Below are positions 1 to 5,658 of a stretch of 5,813 nt of DNA, piece after piece. Below the pieces are notes generated by a model. It saw only the letters and a list, made by a program, of their open reading frames with translations. It had not been told where the DNA came from and did no database searches. Location: the NCBI GenBank assembly GCA_013298745.1, contig JAAFIT010000177.1, forward strand, positions 1 through 5,813, in the 5' to 3' direction. How positions within the stretch are numbered: the first letter of the stretch is position 1; each line of letters starts with the position of its first letter. The stretch is from Sphingomonadales bacterium (GTDB lineage Bacteria > Pseudomonadota > Alphaproteobacteria > Sphingomonadales > Sphingomonadaceae). A program made the translations under genes and the position numbers.

Positions 1-257
1 CGCAGATCAGCCACGCCGATATCGGCGCGCATTTGTCGATGACCGACATGCCCTGGGCCAATGGCGCCATCGGCAAGGCGATCGGCGGCGACGCGGTGGT
101 GGCGATGCTCGACGCGACGGTCAACAAGCAGGCGGCAATGATCGCCTATCTCGATGTCTTCTCGATGATGTTCTGGATCACCGTATCGATGCTGCCGATG
201 GTGCTGCTGCTGCGGCGACCGAAAATGAGCGGTCCGGCGGTCCATCTGGCCGATTGA
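1..257 (+). CDS. DHA2-family multidrug efflux MFS transporter, EmrB/QacA type (C-terminal fragment)
   Basis: This is the 3' end of a gene that begins before the window; the reading frame enters at base 3 and stops with TGA at 255-257, giving the last 84 residues. The fragment reads as a polar stretch, then VNKQAAMIAYLDVF, then a hydrophobic helix (MMFWITVSMLPMVLLL), then a basic LLRRP end. In EmrB/QacA-type 14-helix drug:proton antiporters the last periplasmic loop carries a QA-x-MIAY-x-D block directly before the final membrane helix, and alphaproteobacterial members often end in LLRRP. The fragment is therefore helix 14 plus the short cytoplasmic tail of an inner-membrane efflux pump, which usually works with an EmrA-like periplasmic adaptor expected upstream. 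Substrate cannot be told from this piece. The family call is fairly firm; the exact subtype is inferred from memory of family C-termini. Confidence 0.85.
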   Translation, partial: QISHADIGAHLSMTDMPWANGAIGKAIGGDAVVAMLDATVNKQAAMIAYLDVFSMMFWITVSMLPMVLLLRRPKMSGPAVHLAD

Positions 258-298
258 AGCGCCCGGTGATCGGCGGTGGACCGCGCGTAACCGGCGCT
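258..298 (+). terminator. Nested inverted repeat after the efflux gene, possible transcript end
   Basis: Directly after the efflux-pump stop, bases 258-267 (AGCGCCCGGT) pair with 290-298 (ACCGGCGCT), nine base pairs with one bulged C at 264. Inside lies a second stem, GCGG 273-276 with CCGC 281-284, around a four-base loop. Position just past a stop and the strong GC stem suggest a 3'-end stabiliser or terminator. No run of T follows, so it is not a classical intrinsic terminator; in GC-rich DNA it could also be chance. Confidence 0.35.
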
Positions 299-336
299 GC
301 ATAAGGCTGCGACACCATCCGAAACGAGGCCCACAA

Positions 337-858
337 ATGACCATTTCGCTTTACGACGCCGTTGTCCCGTCGAACCTGCAAATTCTCGGCGCCATCGATG
401 CCCTGATCGACAAGGCCGCCGCCTTCTGCGCCGAAACGGGACGGGCAGAGGCGGACCTGATCGATGCCCGGCTGGCCCCCGACATGCTGCCCTTCGGCTA
501 TCAGGTAAAATCCTGCGTCGGCCATTCGATCGGCGGCATCGAAGGCGTGCAGGCCGGCACCTACAGCCCCGACATGAAGCCCTGGCCGACCGATTTTGCC
601 GGTCTGCACGATGCGGTGCGCGGCGCCATTGCCAGCCTGAAGGCCATCGATCGCGACAGCTTTGATGCGCTGGCCGACGCCGATACCGAGTTCCGCTTCG
701 GCGAAAGCCGCATGCCCTTCACCGGCGCCAACTTCCTGCTGTCGTTCGCCCAGCCAAACTTCTATTTCCACGCCACCACCGCCTATGCGATCCTGCGCGC
801 CCAGGGTGTCAAGATCGGCAAGCGCGACTTCATGGGCATGCCGCGCATGAAGCGCTAA
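337..858 (+). CDS. DUF1993 domain-containing protein, DinB/YfiT-like fold expected
   Basis: A 173-residue cytoplasmic protein with no signal peptide or membrane segment. It matches the DUF1993 family along its whole length. The N-terminus MTISLYDAVVPSNLQILGAI starts a first helix. A central block around residues 55-70 (YQVKSCVGHSIGGIEG) holds H63. The C-terminal block at 141-167 (NFYFHATTAYAILR, then GKRDFMG) holds H145, Y150 and D164. The family is thought to adopt a four-helix DinB-like fold, in which conserved histidines often bind a metal; that H63 and H145 do so here is inference. The start is supported by GAGG at 326-329, seven bases before the ATG. Length is typical. It is 79 bases from the efflux gene with a hairpin between them and 122 bases from the next gene, so it is probably its own unit. 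Biological role is unknown for the family. Confidence 0.88.
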   Translation: MTISLYDAVVPSNLQILGAIDALIDKAAAFCAETGRAEADLIDARLAPDMLPFGYQVKSCVGHSIGGIEGVQAGTYSPDMKPWPTDFAGLHDAVRGAIASLKAIDRDSFDALADADTEFRFGESRMPFTGANFLLSFAQPNFYFHATTAYAILRAQGVKIGKRDFMGMPRMKR

Positions 859-861
859 ACG

Positions 862-920
862 CCGCGGGGGGAAGGTTTGATTGCCCCCATCCGGGGGCGG
901 CGACTTGATCGCCCCCGGAA
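862..920 (+). repeat. Alternating G-rich/C-rich inverted repeats forming competing hairpins
   Basis: Between the DUF1993 gene and the patatin gene lie four blocks: GCGGGGGG (864-871), GCCCCC (883-888), GGGGGCG (893-899) and CGCCCCC (910-916). The strongest stem is TCCGGGGGCG 890-899 with CGCCCCCGGA 910-919, ten perfect base pairs around a ten-base loop. A competing stem joins 883-888 to 893-898 (six base pairs, four-base loop), and the first G run can also pair with 884-888. The two C-rich arms are near-identical direct repeats (TTGATTGCCCCC at 877, TTGATCGCCCCC at 905, 11 of 12 bases equal). There is no T run after the stem. It may end or protect the upstream message or act in the leader of the patatin operon; both roles are inference. 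Confidence 0.55.
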
Positions 921-980
921 CGTCGGCTATGCGCTCCGCGTCATCGATGCTGCATTGCAGCAAATCCAAAGGCGCGCTCC

Positions 981-2006
981 ATGGTCGAACCCCTTCTTGT
1001 CGATCTCGCCTTGCAGGGCGGCGGCAGCCATGGCGCCTTTTCCTGGGGTGTCATCGACCGCATGCTCGAAGAGGAGCGGTTTCGCCTTGAAGGCATTTCG
1101 GGCACCTCCGCCGGCGCCATGAACGCCGCGGTGCTGGCCTATGGCCTGCTCGAAGGCGGCCGCGACGGCGCCAAGGCGGCACTCGAAGGTTTCTGGAAAA
1201 AGGTCTCGGACGCCGCCCGCTTCAGCCCGTTCCAGCGCAGCCCATTGGATGTCATCCTTGGCCGTTGGGACCTTGATCATTCGCCGCTGTATCTCGCATC
1301 GGAAATGATGTCGCGGCTGGTCTCGCCCTATGATCTGCCGACCGGCGCCAATCCGCTCGGCGACATATTGGCGGAAACGGTCGATTTCGAACGGCTTGAC
1401 CATTCGCCGATCCGGCTGTTCATCACCGCCACCAATGTCCGCTCCGGGCATGGCCGGGTGTTCACCAATTGCGAGATCACCCCGCAGGTGCTGATGGCGA
1501 GCGCTTGCCTTCCGACGCTGTTCCAGGCCGTCGAGATCGAAGGCGAGCATTATTGGGACGGCGGCTATTCGGGCAACCCGACCATTTCCCCGCTGATCCG
1601 TCATTGCCGGTCACGCGACACGCTGCTGGTGCAGATCAACCCGGTGCTGCGCGACGCGTTGCCGACCAGCGCGCGCGACATCGTCAACCGGCTCAACGAA
1701 GTGTCGTTCAACGCCGTGCTGTTGAAGGAACTGCAGATGATCGCGCTGCTTCGCCAGGTCGCGGACAACGCCCACGCCAGCGCCGATTGTGAAACCGCGC
1801 GCTGGGCCGGAATGCGCATCCACCGCATCGCCAGCCCGGCCGTCGATGCGCTGGGGGCGTCATCGAAGCTCAACGCCGAATGGGCCTTCCTCACCATGCT
1901 GCGCGACGAAGGCCGCAAGGCGGCACAGGCCTTCCTCGATGCCCATGGCGGCGACGTCGGCGTGCGATCGACCTTCGATATCGAAGACCTGCTGGTCCGG
2001 GGTTAA
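981..2006 (+). CDS. Patatin-like phospholipase family protein with DUF3734-type C-terminal region
   Basis: A 341-residue serine lipid hydrolase of the patatin family, which cleaves acyl esters with a Ser-Asp dyad. All catalytic elements are present: the oxyanion-hole loop GGGSHG at residues 13-18, the nucleophile elbow GTSAG at 41-45 with Ser43, and the DGG motif at 193-195 with Asp193. The C-terminal part, around 239-262 (NEVSFNAVLLKELQ), resembles DUF3734, found after the patatin domain in a proteobacterial subgroup. No signal peptide is visible; the protein is likely cytosolic or peripheral at the inner membrane. The ATG puts the oxyanion loop at the usual distance from the N-terminus; upstream help is weak (AAGG at 969-972). 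Only four bases separate its stop from the GntP-type permease, so the two are almost surely co-transcribed. DUF3734 patatins are, from memory, often near 3-hydroxybutyrate dehydrogenase genes, which suggests storage-polyester or lipid turnover; the true substrate is unknown. Confidence 0.92.
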   Translation: MVEPLLVDLALQGGGSHGAFSWGVIDRMLEEERFRLEGISGTSAGAMNAAVLAYGLLEGGRDGAKAALEGFWKKVSDAARFSPFQRSPLDVILGRWDLDHSPLYLASEMMSRLVSPYDLPTGANPLGDILAETVDFERLDHSPIRLFITATNVRSGHGRVFTNCEITPQVLMASACLPTLFQAVEIEGEHYWDGGYSGNPTISPLIRHCRSRDTLLVQINPVLRDALPTSARDIVNRLNEVSFNAVLLKELQMIALLRQVADNAHASADCETARWAGMRIHRIASPAVDALGASSKLNAEWAFLTMLRDEGRKAAQAFLDAHGGDVGVRSTFDIEDLLVRG

Positions 2007-2010
2007 GCGC

Positions 2011-3465
2011 ATGGGCTTGTTGGGTATTCTTGTCGGCCTCGCCGTCCTCATCTGGTTTGCGTATCGCGGCTGGAGCGTGCTGTTGCTCGCGCCGATCGCC
2101 GCGATGATCGCGGCGCTGTTCTCCGGCGAACCGTTGCTGGCACACTGGACGCAGACCTTCATGGGCTCCGCCGCCGGGTTCATCGCGCAATTCTTCCCGA
2201 TGTTTCTGCTCGGCGCGCTGTTCGGCAAGATGATGGATGACAGCGGCTCGGTGGCGGCCATCGCCGGCTGGATGACCGAGAAACTCGGGGTCAAGCACGC
2301 CATCCTCGCGGTGGTGCTCGCCGGCGCGCTGGTCACCTTCGGCGGTGTCAGCCTGTTCGTCGCCTTTTTCGTTATCGTGCCGATGGCGCAGACGCTCTTC
2401 CGTGCGGCAGGCATTCCGGGACGGCTGATTCCCGCCGCCGTCTCGCTCGGCACCAGCACCTTCACCATGTCGGCGCTGCCCGGCACGCCTTCGATCCAGA
2501 ACGCCATTCCGATGCCGTTCTTTGAAACCACGCCCTTTGCCGCGCCCGGCCTTGGCCTTATCGCGTCGGCGATCATGATGGGGTTCGGGCTGTGGTGGCT
2601 GGGGCTGAAGGCCAGCGCCGCCAGGACCGCCGGCGAAGGCTATGGCGCTTCGGTTGACGCAGATCCAAAGGCCGCCGCCGCCGATCCGGTGCTGCGCGAG
2701 CGCGCCACCACGGCGCGCGATTTCGATCCCGCCGAGATCGGCCATGGTGCGACCGCCGCCAGCCTGCCGCCGATCTGGCGCGCTGGGCTGCCCTTGGTCA
2801 TCGTCATTGCGACCAATGTCCTGATGTCCTTGTTCATTCTGCCGGGCGTCGATGCCGAATTCTTGACGCTGCCCGAATGGGGCGAAACCTCGCTCGCCGG
2901 CGTTGGCGGCGTCTGGTCGGTGATCGTCGCTCTGCTCGCTGGCATCATCGCGCTGCTGCTGCTGTCGCGCGACCGATTGCCCGCATTGCGCATCACCATG
3001 GATGCCGGCGCCAATGCCTCGGTATTGCCGGCGCTCGCTGTCGCCAGCCTCGTCGGCTTCGGCGCGGTTGTGGCGGCGCTGCCGGCCTTTGCCGCGGTGG
3101 CGGACTGGGTGCTGACACTTGGCGGTGGGCCGTTGGTATCACTGGCGGTCGCAGTCAACATCCTCGCCGCGCTCACCGGCTCGGCCTCGGGCGGCTTGAC
3201 CATCGCGCTCGATGCGCTCGGCGGCACCTATATGGCGCTTGCCGCCGAGATCGGCATGTCGCCGGACCTCCTCCATCGTGTCGCGGTGATTTCCGCCGGC
3301 ACGCTCGACAGCCTGCCGCACAATGGTGCGGTGGTGACGCTGCTGGCGGTGTGCGGCATGAAACACGGCGACAGCTATGTCGATCTCGCCATCGTCTCGA
3401 TCGGCGGCGCCATGCTGGCACTGGTCGCGGTGATTGGGCTGGGCAGCGTCTTCGGCGCGTTCTGA
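2011..3465 (+). CDS. GntP-family permease, candidate 3-hydroxybutyrate or related organic-acid importer
   Basis: An integral inner-membrane protein of 484 residues with about a dozen hydrophobic segments (for example near 2-18, 23-37, 57-72, 97-127, 180-198, 259-277, 299-318, 338-360, 373-388 and 462-484). A polar, probably cytoplasmic loop spans about 200-254. GntP signatures are ALPGTPSIQNAIP at 155-167, the glycine-rich TGSASGGL near 389-396, and LDSLPHNGAVVTLLAVCG at 432-449. The last block is what I associate with the subgroup linked to hydroxybutyrate use rather than with gluconate permeases; this substrate call is inference. The frame is open upstream to 1789, but that part overlaps the patatin gene and is not hydrophobic. 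ATG 2011 opens straight into the first helix and has GGGG at 1999-2002 eight bases before it. It is the second gene of the patatin operon. Length is slightly above the roughly 440-460 residues of classical GntP proteins, mainly because of the middle loop. Confidence 0.9.
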   Translation: MGLLGILVGLAVLIWFAYRGWSVLLLAPIAAMIAALFSGEPLLAHWTQTFMGSAAGFIAQFFPMFLLGALFGKMMDDSGSVAAIAGWMTEKLGVKHAILAVVLAGALVTFGGVSLFVAFFVIVPMAQTLFRAAGIPGRLIPAAVSLGTSTFTMSALPGTPSIQNAIPMPFFETTPFAAPGLGLIASAIMMGFGLWWLGLKASAARTAGEGYGASVDADPKAAAADPVLRERATTARDFDPAEIGHGATAASLPPIWRAGLPLVIVIATNVLMSLFILPGVDAEFLTLPEWGETSLAGVGGVWSVIVALLAGIIALLLLSRDRLPALRITMDAGANASVLPALAVASLVGFGAVVAALPAFAAVADWVLTLGGGPLVSLAVAVNILAALTGSASGGLTIALDALGGTYMALAAEIGMSPDLLHRVAVISAGTLDSLPHNGAVVTLLAVCGMKHGDSYVDLAIVSIGGAMLALVAVIGLGSVFGAF

Positions 3466-3584
3466 TCCTTCGCCGCAGCGGCGCGACAAGGCTGGACCTT
3501 TGCCCCGAACTCGCTAAGACGCCGCCTCTCCATCGCGCGCCGCCATCATGCAGGCCGCCCAGCCGCAAAGCCCTACCCCCTTAA
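3466..3584 (+). other. Intergenic gap between permease and Stealth gene, with a short palindrome
   Basis: This 119-base gap has no credible gene. Just after the permease stop, CGCCGC (3471-3476) and GCGGCG (3478-3483) form a palindrome that as RNA gives a five-base-pair stem with a three-base loop; without a T run it is a weak terminator at best. The last 40 or so bases before the next ATG are pyrimidine-rich (CCCTACCCCC at 3571-3580) and contain no Shine-Dalgarno-like purine tract. No convincing promoter hexamers were found. Confidence 0.4.
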
Positions 3585-4565
3585 ATGCCCGAGACTTTGT
3601 TGCCGGCGATGACCCGGATCGATGCCGTCATCACCTGGGTCGATGGTGCGGAGCCGGCACACCGGGCACGGCGCGAGACCTGGCTGGCCAAGGCCGCCCC
3701 CGCCAATGAAAACGGCAGCAACCCGCACCGCTGGGCGTGCAGCGACGAGCTGCGCTATTGTCTCACGTCGATCGCCAACAACGCGCCGTGGATCGGCCGC
3801 ATCTGGATCGTCACCGATGCCCAGACCCCCGATCTATCGGGATTGCCGGGCGCGTTGCGCGCCAAGATCGCCATTGTGGATCACCGATCGCTGTTCGCAG
3901 GCCATGAAACGGCGCTGCCGACCTTCAATTCACTGGCGATCGAAAGCCTGCTATGGCGCATCCCGGGGCTGGCCGAACATTTCGTCTATTTCAACGACGA
4001 TGTTTTCCTCACCGCGCCGCTGTCACCGGGTGATGTTTTCGCCGGTGACCGCCCCGTGCTGCGCGGCAAATGGGTCGATCATACGTCGCTTCTTGCCGAT
4101 GAAAGCACCCGCAACGACCCCGCACGTCTGAATGATTTCACCCAGATCAACGCTGCGACCCTGCTTGGCTTTGGCGCGGAAAGCGTCTTTGTGGCGGCGC
4201 ATGTCGTGCACCCGATGCGGCGCAGCGTGTTTGCAGCGCTTTGGGCGGCACATGGCGATGCGTTTCAGACCAATATCGGCCACAGATTCCGCGATACCAG
4301 CCAGTTTCTACCGCAAGCGCTGCACAATCACGCCTGCTTGCAGCGCAACGGCTGCGTGGTGACCACAGCCGATGATCACCTGCATTTGCGCACTGGCGCC
4401 GTAGCGGATTTCCCGCTGGCCGCTGTCCGCGCCTATCTCGCCCGCGCCACGCAGCCGGGGATGAAATTCCTTTGCGTCAACGACTTGCCCCAGGTCGAGG
4501 CGGTGATTCCGGACACACGAGCATGGATTGAAGCCGCTATTGGGGCTTTGCGCGCCGCTGCCTGA
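3585..4565 (+). CDS. Stealth-family sugar-phosphate transferase (stealth CR1-CR4 domains)
   Basis: A 326-residue soluble protein with the four conserved blocks of the Stealth family, which transfers sugar-1-phosphate units from a nucleotide sugar onto glycans (bacterial capsule phosphotransferases; the animal relative is the GlcNAc-1-phosphotransferase GNPTAB). CR1 is IDAVITWVDG at residues 12-21. CR2 runs about 52-150 and includes DELRYCLTSI, APWIGRIWIVTD, LPTFNSLAIE (111-120) and FVYFNDDVF (133-141), whose acidic FNDD is the expected metal or donor-binding centre. CR3 lies near 205-255 (H206, HPMRR from 209, NIGHRFRDTSQF). CR4 is KFLCVNDLP at 294-302. The entry to CR2 reads RWACSDELRY rather than the RFRDN-type form I recall as common. 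Start is uncertain: neither ATG 3585 nor ATG 3609 (which would give MTRIDAVITWVDG) has a ribosome site. No export, capsule or glycosyltransferase genes are nearby. The two-base distance to the convergent glsA stop is notable. Acceptor glycan unknown. Confidence 0.9.
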   Translation: MPETLLPAMTRIDAVITWVDGAEPAHRARRETWLAKAAPANENGSNPHRWACSDELRYCLTSIANNAPWIGRIWIVTDAQTPDLSGLPGALRAKIAIVDHRSLFAGHETALPTFNSLAIESLLWRIPGLAEHFVYFNDDVFLTAPLSPGDVFAGDRPVLRGKWVDHTSLLADESTRNDPARLNDFTQINAATLLGFGAESVFVAAHVVHPMRRSVFAALWAAHGDAFQTNIGHRFRDTSQFLPQALHNHACLQRNGCVVTTADDHLHLRTGAVADFPLAAVRAYLARATQPGMKFLCVNDLPQVEAVIPDTRAWIEAAIGALRAAA

Positions 4566-4567
4566 CC

Positions 4568-5494
4568 CTAGAGTTCCGGGTTGAAGACGCTCCAGCCCAT
4601 GGCGTGCGCCAGTTCCTCCAGGGCCTGTGTGCCGAGCAGCGAATTGCCCTGTGGCGACAGGCCCGGCGACCAGACGGCGATACTGGCGCGGCCCGGCGCG
4701 ACGGCGAGGATGCCGCCGCCGACGCCGGATTTGGCCGGCAGGCCGACGCGAAAGGCGAAATCGCCCGAGGCATCATAATGGCCGCAGGTGAGCATCAGCG
4801 CGTTGATCCGCCGGGCGCGTTCGGGCGAGATGATTGCAGCCCCATCGAGCATCCCGCCGGCCATCAGGAAGCGCCCGGCGCGCGCCAGTTGCCGACACGA
4901 CATGGCGATCGCGCATTGCTGGAAATAGACGCTGAGCGTCGCATCGACCGGCCCGGCGATAGTGCCGAAGGAGCGCATGTAATTGGCCAGCGCGGCGTTG
5001 CGATAGCCGGTCTGGCTTTCCGACCACGCCACCGCGGTATCGACATCGATGCTGACATCCCCTGCCAGCCGCCGGATGCGGGCGAGAATGGCGGCGATGG
5101 CGCTGCTCGCGTCACCCGCTGCAATCAGATCACTGACGGCAATGGCGCCGGCGTTGATGAACGGGTTGCGCGGCCGGCCCTGTTCCAGCTCGAGCTGGAT
5201 GATCGAATTGAAGGCGCTGCCCGACGGTTCGCGCCCCACCCGGTCCCAGACGGCGTCACCGTGGCGGCACAGCGCCTCAACCAGCGCGAACACCTTGCTG
5301 ATCGACTGGATGGAAAACGCCATATCGCCATCACCAGCCACGACCTCCTCACCCGCTGCCGTGACCACAGCGATGCCGAAGTGGTCGGCGGAAACCCGGC
5401 CCAATTCAGGGATATAGTCGGCGACCCGGCCGCGCGCCGAGGCCTGCGCCAGGCGCGCCGCAATATCCGCCACTGTTGCCGCCAGATCGGCCAT
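4568..5494 (-). CDS. glsA: Glutaminase, serine-dependent beta-lactamase-like type
   Basis: A 308-residue cytoplasmic enzyme that hydrolyses L-glutamine to L-glutamate and ammonia (EC 3.5.1.2). Length equals what I recall for E. coli GlsB/YneH. The fold is that of serine beta-lactamases: the SxxK motif SISK at residues 64-67 supplies nucleophile Ser64 and general-base Lys67. Other ligand positions of the family are visible: N114 (NPFINAGA), E159 and N166 ([10 protein letters not shown]), Y190 (SVYFQQC), Y240 (CGHYD) and V258 (AKSGVGGG). The protein therefore looks complete and active. The start is firm: on the minus strand GGAAGGG (5505 to 5499) lies four bases before the ATG. Known roles of the family are glutamine use as carbon and nitrogen source and, in enteric bacteria, acid resistance through ammonia release; no amino-acid antiporter is adjacent. 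It reads away from the gene at 5659 and converges on the Stealth gene. Paralogue naming (glsA or glsB) is only convention. Confidence 0.96.
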   Translation of the reverse strand: MADLAATVADIAARLAQASARGRVADYIPELGRVSADHFGIAVVTAAGEEVVAGDGDMAFSIQSISKVFALVEALCRHGDAVWDRVGREPSGSAFNSIIQLELEQGRPRNPFINAGAIAVSDLIAAGDASSAIAAILARIRRLAGDVSIDVDTAVAWSESQTGYRNAALANYMRSFGTIAGPVDATLSVYFQQCAIAMSCRQLARAGRFLMAGGMLDGAAIISPERARRINALMLTCGHYDASGDFAFRVGLPAKSGVGGGILAVAPGRASIAVWSPGLSPQGNSLLGTQALEELAHAMGWSVFNPEL

Positions 5495-5658
5495 TGCACC
5501 CTTCCATCGTTGGTGCCGTTACCGTCGGGGAGGCGCTGCCGAAAAGCAATGCCGCTACAAAATATGAGTGGCACTTGAATTTCACGTAGTGTAACAACGC
5601 AAGCGTGGGGATAATTCCGAGTCGCGAAAATGCGCGGCCGCATGATGGGAGACGTGAC
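5495..5658. promoter_or_regulatory. Divergent intergenic region between glsA and the plus-strand gene at 5659
   Basis: These 164 bases separate two outward-facing genes and must hold both promoters. Bases 5541-5620 are clearly richer in A and T than the rest of the window (for example ACAAAATATGAG at 5557-5568 and CTTGAATTTCACG at 5574-5586), as expected for promoters in a GC-rich genome. On the minus strand TATTTT (5564 to 5559) is a possible -10 for glsA without a good -35. No clear operator palindrome is seen beyond the short TGAATTTCA at 5576-5584. Confidence 0.6.
5610..5615 (+). promoter_or_regulatory. Possible -10 element for the gene at 5659
   Basis: GATAAT differs from the consensus TATAAT at one base and would place transcription start near 5622, leaving a leader of roughly 37 bases. 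The -35 position (TAGTGT at 5587-5592, spacing 17) is poor, so this promoter would need an activator or another sigma factor, or the match is chance. Confidence 0.3.

Noticed and set aside
178..969. Minus-strand open frame of 263 codons across the DUF1993 gene
   Set aside because: It spans the end of the efflux gene, a gap and the whole DUF1993 gene, has no recognisable domain, and is best explained as a shadow of GC-rich coding sequence.
1789..2010. Possible N-terminal extension of the permease by 74 codons
   Set aside because: This part overlaps the end of the patatin gene out of frame and translates into a polar, serine- and proline-rich stretch unlike any GntP N-terminus; ATG 2011 opens directly into the first membrane helix.
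1891..2745. Long minus-strand open frame across the patatin/permease junction (284 codons)
   Set aside because: Low-complexity R/G/H/A-rich translation with no motif; the plus strand here encodes two clearly conserved proteins.
3471..3483. CGCCGC/GCGGCG palindrome as a firm terminator for the permease operon
   Set aside because: The RNA stem is only five base pairs with a three-base loop and no T tract follows, so it is mentioned only as a weak possibility in the gap description.
2877..3584. Plus-strand 235-codon open frame overlapping the permease and ending at the Stealth start
   Set aside because: The translation is arginine- and alanine-rich without motifs, and the permease frame contains the conserved GntP C-terminal blocks in the same bases.
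4604..5578. A 324-codon plus-strand open frame covering nearly all of glsA on the opposite strand
   Set aside because: It is an antisense shadow typical of GC-rich coding DNA: composition is dominated by R, G, A and D, no domain is recognisable, there is no ribosome site, and the minus-strand frame is a complete glutaminase with all active-site residues.
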